Assembly: GCA_002749535.1 (NCBI GenBank)
Contig: MZZL01000136.1
Location: 314,407 to 326,020 of the forward strand
Reading direction: 5' to 3'
DNA: 11,614 nt
From: Apophysomyces variabilis
Lineage: Eukaryota; Mucoromycota; Mucoromycetes; Mucorales; Mucoraceae
Shown here piece after piece: positions 1-8,817 of the stretch. Under the pieces are notes generated by a model. That model was not told the DNA's origin. It did not search any database and worked only from the letters and a program-made list of their open reading frames with translations. Numbering within the stretch: the first letter of the stretch is position 1; the number at the start of each line of letters is the position of its first letter. The position numbers were made by a program, and so were the translations under genes.

Positions 1-694
1 AACAGGTATCTAACTTTACGATTGGATCTATATAATCTTACCTAATTACTGAAGGCTAAAGAAGCATAGAATTTAAAAAATGATAATTAGTAAAACATAC
101 GGCATAGCAATAACAAACAGCAACATTATATATAGGCCTACAAAAGATTATCTTGATGAATAATCAAGTTACAACGTAAAAAAAAATCTGTACCATTAAA
201 ACATGTGTCATGTTTCTCTGTTTTCATATTTTTTAAAGAAAGGAAAAGCTACTCTATAGGACAAATGAAAAGTCAAGATTAGTTACATTTAGGTTAATCA
301 ATCAAAATACCTTAGTTAAAAGTAAGAAGCAAGCTTTCCTATAACGTTGCAATTATATTGGCTATCAAAAGAAAAAAAAGAATGAGGTGCTGTCAAATGA
401 AGATAAAAGCTTCCCAGTAAAGAACACGCTTTCAGGTCAAGGATGTATGTCATTAAGATGATATATCATCAACATTGTGAAAGTGAGTTTGCCAATGAAG
501 AAGTACTGAAAACGCTATAGAGTGAAAAAAAGCAGAGGAAAAAGTTTGTGAAAAAAAGGATAATAAAAAGAAAATGCGAATAACCCCATAAAAAAGAAAA
601 AAAACCATGTTAAAAGCGCGTGATATAAATATTGACGCAGTTCTTGGGAATCACACATACACTGTTATACTGCTTATATTTTTATATTTGCTAG
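1..694. other. AT-rich non-coding flank left of element A
   Basis: No convincing coding region, RNA gene or repeat family is visible here. The segment is AT-rich, with purine/A-rich runs at about 480-600. A TATA-like string (atataaat, 623-630) precedes a less AT-biased stretch at 631-664, which could be a Pol II core promoter, but no gene follows because element A begins at 695. The five bases before the LTR are gctag (690-694). They would be one half of a target-site duplication, but the partner cannot be found because the outer end of A's 5' LTR is missing. Confidence 0.5.
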
Positions 695-1138
695 TGAAGT
701 GTCAAAAGTGAGATCAAAATAAAGAAAGGATAACCGATGGAATCAGTGAGACTGAGATAATGTTCTTTATTTTCAAGTGCTTTTCTTTTATAGTTTTCTA
801 GTTGAATGATTGGGACTATAAGTGTGAAACTTCTTGTAAACCAATAACATAAGAAGAAAAGTTTTCATCCAATTGTCTGTAACATAAACCAATGGTACAA
901 TTGAAGAATCAAGTGTTATTGGTGTTAAGGATAAGACAATGATAGTTCTTAGTAATCGGTAAGAAAGCTAGGAACAAAAAATTCTTTTTTCAGATACCGA
1001 AAGTCAAAATTGGAGATGAATATATGATCTCGTATAACATGAAAAGTTTTACAAGAAGTTTACCTGGCGATAGCTGAGACATTGCCAAGATTCAGAAAAT
1101 ATGGCTAAGTCACTATAAAAAGGATGTCAGATATGACA
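695..1138 (-). repeat. 3' LTR of element A
   Basis: On the plus strand the repeat starts TGAAGTGTC and ends GATATGACA, giving the standard TG...CA ends; in sense it starts TGTCATATC and ends ACACTTCA. The inner edge is set by the adjoining polypurine tract. Only 695-792 is matched by the second copy; 793-1138 has no partner in the window, so the full 444-bp length is inferred from the ends. Sense landmarks are a TATA box (TATAAAAG, 792-785) and an AATAAA signal (771-766), placing transcription start shortly downstream of 785. The predicted first eight bases, TGTCATAT, are the same as those of the predicted LTR of element B, which supports both calls. Confidence 0.7.
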
Positions 1139-1150
1139 TTGCCCCCTGCC
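1139..1150 (-). promoter_or_regulatory. Polypurine tract of element A
   Basis: In sense the tract is GGCAGGGGGCAA, lying directly against the TG that opens the 3' LTR. This is the usual position and composition of the plus-strand primer of LTR retrotransposons. It is the main evidence that the LTR runs to 1138 and does not stop at 792. Confidence 0.65.
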
Positions 1151-1158
1151 AGGTTGCA

Positions 1159-1179
1159 ACAACCATTTGAAATGGTTGT
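1159..1179 (-). other. 9-bp hairpin in the 3' untranslated part of element A
   Basis: acaaccatt (1159-1167) pairs with aatggttgt (1171-1179) around a 3-base loop. It lies between the pol stop (1277) and the polypurine tract (1150), so it would be in the element's RNA just upstream of the 3' LTR. The function is unknown; a 12-bp palindrome, attgatatcaat (1203-1214), is nearby. Confidence 0.5.
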
Positions 1180-1348
1180 GTAAAGTCCCTACACTTGTGG
1201 ATATTGATATCAATAGCAATGTCGATAAAAACCCTGTCAAAAAACCCAGTGGGAAAAATTAGGGAAAAGACATGCTCTAAGCGCGTCTATGTTTGATAGA
1301 ACGATTGTTTGAATCTTCAGTGGGAGGTTTTCTGTCATCCAGTTTGCG

Positions 1349-1507
1349 TCATTGCCAGTATTTTTCAATGAGTGAAAGATCACTGAAGTGTTCTACTGGC
1401 TCCCATGTATCATGTTCAGAACTATAGTTCTTCCACTGTACTCTATAAAGGTATTGACCTGGTTTGCCCAGTTTAACCTTGTGATCAACAATAGCTTGTA
1501 CTTCATA
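1349..1507 (-). pseudogene. Chromodomain at the C-terminus of element A Pol
   Basis: The segment begins YEVQAIVDHKV, continues through QYLYRVQWKNYSSEHDTWEP, and ends near FSDLSLIEKYWQ before TGA 1351-1349. The Tyr, Trp and Trp-Glu-Pro positions match the chromo fold, whose aromatic cage binds methylated histone tails. In chromoviruses this domain steers insertion to heterochromatin. About 23 more codons follow the TGA before TAG 1279-1277, suggesting a short basic tail in the ancestor. The linker upstream (NIPPSHIKLISQD) is the usual join between the integrase GPY/F module and the chromodomain. Confidence 0.85.
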
Positions 1508-1639
1508 GACGTCATCTGTTTTAACAACAGTGTCTTGAGAGATAAGCTTAATGTGAGAGGGTGGAATGTTTCAGGCAAGTAGTGCACCTGTTTCATCAGT
1601 AAGTACGTAACTACCTCTTTTTGTCTTTCCACTAACAGT

Positions 1640-2556
1640 GAATGGTCCTTCATATCATGGATCAGTCTTTGATGATCGTATGACATTTTTGATCATGACC
1701 TTACTGCCATTGGGAAATTCCTGAATAATATGGTGACTAGATTCAAACTTTGTCTGTTCCATTGCATGCAGTGTTTTGATGCGTTCATTGATAGCTGGAA
1801 TGACAATCTTTTCCATTTCTTCAATTTGTTTCTGACGTTCTTTAATATTGTAAGAGTGAGAAAAAGTCTTACCAAGCTCCATATTTTGGTAGTCCTGGAA
1901 AGGATTGATTCATCATGCAAACATCAAGTTAAATAGACGGATGGAATGTAGCTTGGCATGTTTGAGGTTCATTGCCAGTTGCATACTTGGGACATATAAA
2001 TCCCAATTGTCCTTTTTGCCCTCCAAACGTTTGACGATTACCTGTTTTGTTATGTCAACCCACTTCTCAGCAACTCCATTAGCTTGAGGATGATAAGGTA
2101 CAACAAGTCGGTGGTCAAAGCCAGAATGTTTATGATCAAATCTATCAGCTCATTAACAAACTCAGAACTATTGTCAGATTGTAAAATCTTTGAGAAGCCA
2201 AAATTACAGAAAACTTTAATAAGTTAGTATGCGATTGTAAGGGCAGATTTATCTGGTATAGCTCATAGAATACAGAAGCGAGTAAAGATATTGACCATGA
2301 CAAGAATGTAGTTATTGCCGCTTATGGAGGTAGTGCTGAGCATACCCAGATCAATTGCCCAGTGATCTCCAAGAGCACTTACAGTGACGTTCTTCAGAGG
2401 ATGGTAGCTGTGTTTGCCAATGTTAAAGCGCTGGCAAGCAGGGCATTTGGCAATGATGTTCAAGGCATCCTGTTTAAGATTGGCCCAATGTAAGCCATCA
2501 CTGTGGATTGCTTTGATAATAGTATCTACACTAAAGTGACCCATTAAGTGGGCTTG
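1640..2556 (-). pseudogene. Integrase of element A
   Basis: This enzyme joins the cDNA to the genome. The HHCC zinc-binding region runs from AHLMGH (2550) to CPACQ (Cys codons at 2445 and 2436). The catalytic triad is Asp in DHWAIDLG (2352-2350), Asp in QSDNSSEF (2175-2173) and Glu in HPQANGVAEKW (2068-2066). Restoring one lost base at the frameshift near 2139-2128 gives exactly 35 residues between the second Asp and the Glu, the classic D,35,E spacing. The C-terminal module carries YEGPFTVSG (from 1654), the GPY/F motif. Stops are at 2265, 2226, 1915, 1912 and 1657; most sit where Arg or Gln would be expected. Confidence 0.9.
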
Positions 2557-2826
2557 TTCAAGGAGATCAGGTCACTCCTCTTCCAGTGGCGTCATGTAGT
2601 CAGCAGGTTGGAGCATCTGCTGAGCTGGTTTCTGCAGTTTGTTGTAAGAGGGTGCAGCCTCTTGTGTGGAACATGAGTCACTGTATTTAAGTGACATTTT
2701 GTCTATGTTACCCCCCTCCAGCTCTTTTGCCATAAGGAAAAGGTGAGACAAAGTATCAGGCAAAACGTTTTTGATACCCAGTAAATAAGCAATGTCATAC
2801 GTGTAGTTGCAAAGGATGTCCAACTA

Positions 2827-3110
2827 GTTGACCATCATAGGGTTCACGACGGACTGCGTGTGGATATAGGTTAGTGCCTTATGGTCTGTGTACAGTGTAA
2901 ATTTGTGACCCCACAAAAACTGGTGGAATTTGTGGAATGCATAGATGACGGTGAGAAGCTCATGTTTTGTCATAGAATAGTTATGTTCAGCAGAGTTGAG
3001 AGCGCGAGTCATAAAACCAATGTAATGATATTGGTTGTCAATGACCTGGAAAAGAACAGCACTGATGCCAACGTTAGATGCATCTGTAGCTACAGCGAAT
3101 GGGTAGCATA
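2827..3110 (-). pseudogene. RNase H domain of element A
   Basis: This domain degrades the RNA strand of the RNA/DNA hybrid. The D-E-D core is visible: Asp in VATDASNVG (3084-3082), Glu in TKHELL (2961-2959) and Asp in LYTDHKAL (2886-2884). The DASNVGISAVL and TDHKALTYI blocks are typical of Ty3/gypsy Pol. The segment is uninterrupted until TAG 2826-2824, where the NWLDIL-like context suggests a lost Trp codon. A connector with a YLLGIKNVLPDTLSHLF motif follows, where the His probably replaced the usual Arg. Confidence 0.9.
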
Positions 3111-3289
3111 AGTCAGGGGGACTAAGAATAGGAGCATGTAGTAACATCGTCTTGATGTTGTCAAATGCCTGCGTATGTTCCATGGTCCATAAATCCCTGA
3201 GAGAATCCTTGTGATGTAGGCGGTCCAGGGGCGCTGTGATAGTAGAGAGGTTGGGAAGATGCTCTCTGAAGTAATTGACAAGGCCCAGG

Positions 3290-4016
3290 AAACGTTGTAT
3301 GTCCTTACCAGTAGTGGGTTGAGGCCATTTCTGCACGTTGGTGACTTTGCGTGGATCCAAGGAAACACCTTTGGCACTAATGCAGAAACTGAGCAGGTAA
3401 ACAGACTGTTGCACAAAGTGGCATTTGTCTGGATTAAGAATCAAGTTTATGTCTGTGAGACGTTGAATGGCCTCTTGGACATGATGGACGTGTTCAACAA
3501 GATTCTTGGAGAAAATAACAATATCATCCACAAAGGTAGTGACAAATGGCGTGTCTTGGTAGATGTAGTTCATCACTCATTGAAATTTGGATGAAATAGG
3601 CTTCAAACTAAAAGGACAGCCACGGAACATGTACTGGATACCGTTTATCATAAAGGCAGTCTTGTGTTGATCAGGCTCATGGATCTTAAAATGGTGGAAT
3701 GCATTTTTCAGATCGAGTGTGGTAAAGACTGTGGCACCAGACATCTTCTTGAAAATGTCACTGATGTGAGAAGAGGGAAGCGATCATCAGAAAGTAAACG
3801 GTTGATGTGGCGCAGATCCAAACAAGGATGGTACTTGGTAAAGTTACTATCAATATCCTTTTTAGGTGCAAATGTTAACGGACTGTTCCAAGCCATGTTG
3901 ACAGGTGCCCTAGTGATGATATCATCTGAGAGCCACTTATCAATCTGTTCCTGTAAGACTGGTTTAAGTGTTTCTAGAACCTTGTAAGGAGGACGATAGG
4001 CCGTAACGCCAGCAGG
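3290..4016 (-). pseudogene. Reverse transcriptase domain of element A
   Basis: This RNA-dependent DNA polymerase domain starts near PAGVTAYRPPYKV (about 4016). It includes CLDLRHINRLLSDDRFPL, the catalytic-Asp block TLDLKNAFHHFKI (about 3720-3682), the FRGCPFSL segment and the FVDD form of the YxDD box at 3534-3523, and ends near QRFLGLVNYFREHL (about 3290). A frameshift at 3780-3768 moves the reading frame between the DDRFPL block and the SHISDIF block. A TGA at 3579 precedes VMNYIYQD, where Arg is expected. A later LSF in place of the usual LGF fits a further G to A change. Confidence 0.9.
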
Positions 4017-4289
4017 AGTATCCAAACAGATGATAGATTCTGGAACTGTGCAGAATGATGAAGAAGGAATGGAAGCATTAGCCTGTATGAAGGTCTGTAT
4101 AGCTTCACAAAATTCCTGTTGTTCTGATAAAGAACCTGCAGGAGAATTGTTAGGCTCAAAATCATCAAGAGAATTGGATGGCAGTTGTGGAAGGCCTGTA
4201 CGATACCAACAAGAAGGAAGACCTTTCAAATGAATGCCAAAATGATGTTTTATATCATTGCCAATGCAAACTTCTGCTTTGCCATATAA

Positions 4290-4620
4290 ATCAAAAACTT
4301 CAAAGGAATGACTGATAGTTTTGCCATTGCAACTGATCGACAATTTATTTATGATACCCAGTTTATCTACAGAAATGTGCTTGTTTGCAAGATGTACTAC
4401 TCCAGACTGCGGTATGATCTGCCATTGAAAACGGCGGCACAGAGAAGAAGAGACAGTACTCATGGTTGCACCTGGGTCCAATAAGGCCCAAAGCTCATAA
4501 TTCTGTAATATGATAGATATGTAATATGAGCGTGTGTTCTCAAAGGAATACTCATTAATACTGCGTAATAACTTACATTGAATGCAAGCGCCAGAAAGGG
4601 TTTCTTCTACCTCTTCTATG
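4290..4620 (-). pseudogene. Aspartic protease domain of element A
   Basis: This retropepsin-like domain would cut the polyprotein. The active-site region reads YELWALLDPGATMS, with the catalytic Asp at 4478-4476. The usual D-[ST]-G-A motif is D-P-G-A here, which is unusual at the second position. Downstream hydrophobic segments and an IGND motif (around 4270) fit the retropepsin fold. The stretch is open in frame with gag upstream and reverse transcriptase downstream; the domain edges are approximate. Confidence 0.75.
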
Positions 4621-4673
4621 TTGATGTCTGGTGTATCCTCGGGAGCTGGTTCAGCAGGCTGAACGTGTGTGCT

Positions 4674-5999
4674 TCAGATAGCCACTATCTTGCACTTGTG
4701 GCCAGGAACCCAAAGGTTCCCGCAAGTGAAGCAAGACTTGCTTTTGCCTTTACCCTTGTCAGAAGGTGTGTCAGGCGCTGGAGCATGGGACGACAATGAT
4801 GAGGAAGATGGACCAGGAGCAGCAGTAGCAGGCGCCAAAAATTGGCAGAAAGGATTGTGCTTGCTAGTTAGACCAGAACCAACAAAGGAACCCTGTGGTT
4901 GTGTAAAGAGTGCAGCTTTGCAGCACTCTTCAGTGCTGTGGCGACCTTTGCCATGGATATGGCAGTATTTGACCAATGCCTTGGACGATGATGAGGAGGA
5001 TGGTGAAACAGTATCAGCCCTGCGTTTCTTTCTGTCATCATGTGTAGGAACGGATCCCAATGATGGTGAGAGAGAGGGCAAAGGAGATACTACTTGATCC
5101 TGACAAGAACGACCATGGCGTTGGCGTGTATGGCCTTCCAGGGAGAGAGTAAGAGAAGCGATTTGCTGAATGGACTGCTTGTTTTCAGGAGCAAGACCAG
5201 CATAGGCAGTATCCACTCTGTCAGCCAAATCAGGAAGCAAAGCACCAAGATACTGGTTCACCATAATAAGGTTGTCAGGAGTACAGACCTCCTGATGCAA
5301 ACGTTCAAACCAGGCAGTGAAGGCAGAGACGGACTCTGAAGGATGCATATGGATTGCCATAAGCTCGTCAGTAAGGTTGAATAACCATTCAGCATCCTGA
5401 ACAGCAAAATCTCAGATCAAGGCAAACTTGGCAAAACTCCAGGGTTGATGACCTTGATCCTCCAAATGAACCTCGAACCAGGAACCGTGGTCCAGTGACA
5501 TGACAATAGGCAAATAGATATGCCATACCTCATTGATGTTGAGGAAATCAGCATGAATTACATCCTGGAAGTGGATCAAACAGTCGTGGATACTAGGGTA
5601 GATAATGGCATCTGATTTCCATTCATAACCAACCTATTGGAAGAAGGGAAGGTTGGTTGGTGCGTGGTGGGATTTATGAGACTTGACAGACATAGACGGT
5701 GCTGATGATTTGATGAGTTTTTGAGCGCCCAACATAACTTGGATCTGTCCAGACAACTGTTCCATTTCCTGACCAATCTGAGTAATGGCCGCTTGGTCCT
5801 TGGCCTGGACTGCTCTGGCGTTCTTGACTATTAACAAGGCCAATTTGTCCCTGAGCTCTGAAAGAACTTCTTTGGCCTGCACTTGAGGTGAAGGGGAAAG
5901 AGGGGTAGTGGAAATATCCGACATAACTGAGTGTTCCTTAGCAGGAACACTGGGAGAAACGGCATTAAAAAAGGAAGTGTTGAAGGTAAGGAAAGACAT
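4674..5999 (-). pseudogene. Gag part of element A
   Basis: This is the structural capsid/nucleocapsid portion, about 441 codons from the ATG to the TGA at 4676-4674. The first ~120 residues include a probable coiled coil rich in Leu, Lys, Gln and Glu (around 5880-5730). A retrotransposon Gag capsid-like core follows, with tryptophan-bearing segments such as SWFEVHL, QPWSFAKFAL and DAEWLF. A Ser/Pro-rich linker leads to a zinc knuckle at 4733-4692, reading CFTCGNLWVPGHKC: the C-x2-C...H-x-C form common in fungal Ty3/gypsy Gag. Stops at 5636 (TAG) and 5414 (TGA) break it. The frame continues past 4676 into protease, so Gag and Pol were fused. Confidence 0.85.
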
Positions 6000-6042
6000 A
6001 GTAAGTGAAAATAAAGAAAAAAAAGAATTCACTGAAAAAAAA

Positions 6043-6140
6043 TGAAGTGTCAAAAGTGAGATCAAAATAAAGAAAGGATAACCGATGGAATCAGCGAGAC
6101 TGAGATAATGTTCTTTATTTTCAAGTGCTTTTCTTTTATA
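6043..6140 (-). repeat. 5' LTR remnant of element A (R-U5 side)
   Basis: This matches 695-792 at 97 of 98 positions; the one difference is C at 6095 against T at 747 in a CG/TG context. Only the inner part remains. It stops inside the sense TATA box at 6140, where the DNA transposon begins, so the promoter (U3) half is missing. In sense, the base run after the LTR is TTTTTTTTCAGTG, not the TGG start of a tRNA-primed primer-binding site. Confidence 0.85.
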
Positions 6141-6172
6141 TGGTGCATGCTGACTTAAATCATAAAAACTTT
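6141..6172 (+). repeat. Left terminal inverted repeat of the DNA transposon
   Basis: It begins TGGTGCATGCTGAC and ends TAAAAACTTT. It pairs with 8818-8849 over 32 bp, the only mismatch being C at 6154 against the complement of A at 8836. Confidence 0.93.
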
Positions 6173-6534
6173 TAGTACTCTGATGCAAATTTAGGAATCT
6201 CAATAACATCGAAAACAAAACATTTTTTCGCTTTTCTTCAGAATAGATATCTTTAATTAGATGTTCTTTATTGATCTATTCTGAAAGTTTTTAAAATACC
6301 CAACGTAAACCACTTTTATTGACTCCCAAAGTTTCGTCGGAATCTGAAATTTTGGCTAGGAGACCTCAAATTTTGACAAGTTAGTGAGTGCTCATGGACA
6401 AAGTGCACAGGGCTGTATAACAATATCACGCATTGTGTAACATATAATAAAACGCCGGCAGCCAATCATAAAGCCGCCCTTGTCTGCATTTGTGAAGGCT
6501 GGGAAGCAGTTTGCACTTCCTCACTAATTACAAA
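6173..6534 (+). promoter_or_regulatory. Transposon 5' non-coding region
   Basis: This is the leader between the left inverted repeat and the transposase frame; no coding is seen. It holds a perfect 12-bp inverted repeat (6237-6248 with 6274-6285), a TATA-like string (tataataaaa, from 6443) and a CCAAT box (6462-6466). The promoter reading is weak, because the CCAAT lies downstream of the TATA-like string. The segment agacctcaaattttgaca (6361-6378) resembles agaccaaattctgaca near the right end (8799-8814) in direct orientation. Confidence 0.35.
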
Positions 6535-8796
6535 ATAGGACGCATCAACAAAAGACAGCAACTTGCTGGAAACCGTGCTTGAAACAAAACTGAAAATCAG
6601 TTTCTGACTGTAACTGCTGAGTATCAGCAGATCACACAAGTGCCTGATCAGAGCTCAGAAGATAATATGCTGTTGGAAGCTGATGAGATTACAGATTATA
6701 AGCTTCTAAACAATTTAGGAACAGCTGATGATAGCCATGATGAATTAGACATACTGGTGTTCCCTATTAAGTGGTCCCCTAATATTCCTTCTAGTCGCCA
6801 TTACTGGGGTACAGCTTGAACAACAAGATTGTACTGCCAGAAGAAGAGCGAAGAAATGGCAAGGGGCAGTATGAAAATTACTAGCTTCTTTAAAAGCGAT
6901 GTTCAGCTTCTAGATAACCCAGAATGCCCTGAAGAAGATGAGAATGATGTTGGAGTATACGATGAAGAAGAAGGGGCAATTATGTCAATGGATGAGGCTT
7001 TGGACAAGCTGTCTGAGGTCACCGTACCTCATATGAACCAGAAAACTGCTGCTAAGTGTCAATTATCTGACTATGAGCTTGCTAAGTATCGTGGTGTCAC
7101 TGTGTACTTCATGGGTTTATTGGATGGAAAGAAGAAAATGATTGCCTCACAGGAAGCTGCTAAGGTAGCTTGGGCAAAGCCTTCTCAGCACTATTGAGCC
7201 ACAGCAATCAGAGCCTATGCAAAAGAATATCTGAGGTTCAGGAGTCTTACACCATACCAACAAGGCAAACATGCCAAGCAAGTATCTCTGTTAAATGATG
7301 AGGATATTAAAGCGGCAGCGTTAGATTGGCTTATGCGTACAAAGCTAGAGAAACGAGGACTACTTGAGCTAACTAAGTATTTGAATGATACTGCTATTCC
7401 CAACATATTAGGAGTCTCAGGAAAAATACACTTGACGGTGCTTAGAAACTATATGTATGAATGGGGATACACGTATAGGAAACACAGCAAAGATGTCTTT
7501 TTTGATGGACATGAGCGTGAAGATATTGTAGAATATCAAAGAAAATGGGCTGCGCGTATGATGGAATACAAAAAACTAATGGAAAATTATGAAGACAATG
7601 GAGAAGCGAGTCCCAAACTGCTACAGATCCCCACTAATGCCAAAAGAATCGTCATGGTTACTCACAACAAAGCAACTTTCTATTCCAACAACTCTAGAAG
7701 CAATTTGTGGCTGCTAGAAGATGAGCATCCAATTCACAAAAAGAATCCCGGTCAATCCATCATAGTGAGTGAGTTTCAGTGCCCCTGTCATGGCATGATG
7801 TGAAGTGGGGCATGGGAATCCAGAAAGATCTTCTATGCTGATACGAACCATGATGGCTACTGGTCATCAAAAAACATAGTAGAGCAATTAAAAAATGATG
7901 CCATTTATTTATTTGAATTGCTTCATCCCGATTGCAAAGCTTTGTTTATCTTTGACCAATCTAGCAATCATTGCGCATATTCCCCAACAGTACGAGTTGC
8001 ATCAAAATTTGGCCCCAATGACTGAGTGCTCAAAGAAGATGATCCTAAGAATATCCGATCTGGATGGTATATGCGCGAGGGTAGAAAGGTTGCCTAAAGT
8101 TTCTACAATTTGCAAATTGAAAAGAGAAGGAACAGAAAGGGTGTGGTAAAGGAATACAGAACTTGGAAACTGAAAGGCATTCGCCATATTCTGGAGGAAC
8201 GAGGACTTGGACAATGGGAAGAATTTGAAGTAAAGAAGCAGAAGTGGAAAGCAAAGTGTGGACAGTCCAGTCCAGCACCAGAAAATGGCTGCTGCCTATT
8301 CCATATGCTTCAAGCGCAGCCTGACTTTGTTTTACAGAAGTCAGCACTTCAAGAAGCAGTAGAGAGGGCTGGGCACATATTCAAGATGTACCCAAAGTAC
8401 CACTGTGAAACCAACTGGATCGAGAGATACTGAGGAGTGGTAAAATGGATTGCACGTCATGAATGTGACTACTCTTACGCTTCACTTCGTCAGAATCTTC
8501 CTAGTTTTCTTGATCAGATTTCAGTACCATAGATTCATCACTTTTATAAACGCTGCTAGAAATACATAGAAGCATACAGCAAGACAGATGATGGCAAAGC
8601 TGCGTATAAAGAGGTTCAAAAATTCACAAATCGCAGATATCTATCACACCAGTGCATTGGTTGTGATGATTAACCATTCTGTTTAAAACAGCCAATAAAG
8701 CCTACTATGACATTTATCATGCGATCCTTAGTGTGCAATAAGGGAAAAGCGCTTCATTCTAAAATACCTATTTCTTTATATGGTTTCATAGTTTAA
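6535..8796 (+). pseudogene. DDE transposase pseudogene of the DNA transposon
   Basis: One frame of about 753 codons, without frameshifts, runs from ATA 6535 (probably a former ATG before GRINKRQQLAG) to TAA 8794. Ten in-frame stops break it: TGA 6580, 6817, 7195, 7801 and 8023; TAA 8095; TGA 8431; TAG 8530 and 8557; TAA 8671. The N-terminal part has a basic start, a PIP-box-like MKITSFF (6871-6891) and an acidic stretch. The catalytic core has WLLEDEHPIHKK and VSEFQCPCHG, then FIFDQSSNH (second Asp, 7954-7956) and YPKYHCETNWIERY (Glu, 8422-8424). The first Asp is expected in a 'THDE'-like block; here it reads THNK (7669-7680), consistent with GAC to AAC and GAA to AAA. It would have bound the inverted repeats and cut at TA. 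The true C-terminus could be at 8671. Confidence 0.82.
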
Positions 8797-8817
8797 GAGA
8801 CCAAATTCTGACAAAAT

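Larger units (their letters stand above)
1277..5999 (-). pseudogene. Fused gag-pol polyprotein of element A, broken
   Basis: One original frame of about 1,570 codons runs from ATG 5999-5997 to TAG 1279-1277, encoding structural Gag and the Pol enzymes used for reverse transcription and integration. The ATG is chosen because it lies 44 bp after the LTR and starts a continuous frame; upstream Met codons fall inside the LTR. Premature stops, by first base on the minus strand, are TAG 5636; TGA 5414, 4676 and 3579; TAG 2826; TGA 2574 and 2265; TAA 2226; TGA 1915, 1912, 1657, 1573 and 1351. The frame shifts once at 3780-3768 in reverse transcriptase and once at about 2139-2128 in integrase; each fits one lost base. 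There is no stop or frameshift designed between gag and pol, so the ancestor probably made a single Gag-Pol protein. Confidence 0.9.
695..6140 (-). mobile_element. Element A: Ty3/gypsy chromovirus, degenerate
   Basis: This LTR retrotransposon is read on the minus strand. In sense order it has a 5' LTR remnant (6140-6043), a fused gag-pol frame (5999-1277), a short 3' untranslated stretch, a polypurine tract (1150-1139) and a 3' LTR (1138-695). The order protease, reverse transcriptase, RNase H, integrase, chromodomain defines the Ty3/gypsy chromovirus class. The two LTR copies share 98 bp (695-792 and 6043-6140) with one difference, a C/T at 747 versus 6095 in a CpG context. The U3 part of the 5' LTR is absent where the DNA transposon starts. 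The element is dead, with 13 premature stops and two frameshifts, but its length and domain order are nearly complete. Confidence 0.9.

Noticed and set aside
1..694. tRNA or other structured RNA genes in the left flank
   Set aside because: No A/B box pair, cloverleaf arms or strong hairpins were found by eye in this AT-rich stretch.
695..792. Element A LTR being only 98 bp long
   Set aside because: The matched region ends in TATA, not CA, and no polypurine tract adjoins 793. A clear tract adjoins 1138 with a proper TG/CA boundary, so the short match reflects loss of U3 from the right copy.
1388..1686. Open frames at 1388-1582 (+) and 1393-1686 (-) as small genes
   Set aside because: They overlie the chromodomain in other frames. 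The chromodomain itself is read in a different minus-strand frame.
4578..5339. Plus-strand open frames of 73-142 codons over the gag region
   Set aside because: They are antisense shadows of Gag, which has recognisable domains on the minus strand. The same holds for plus-strand frames at 2881-3987.
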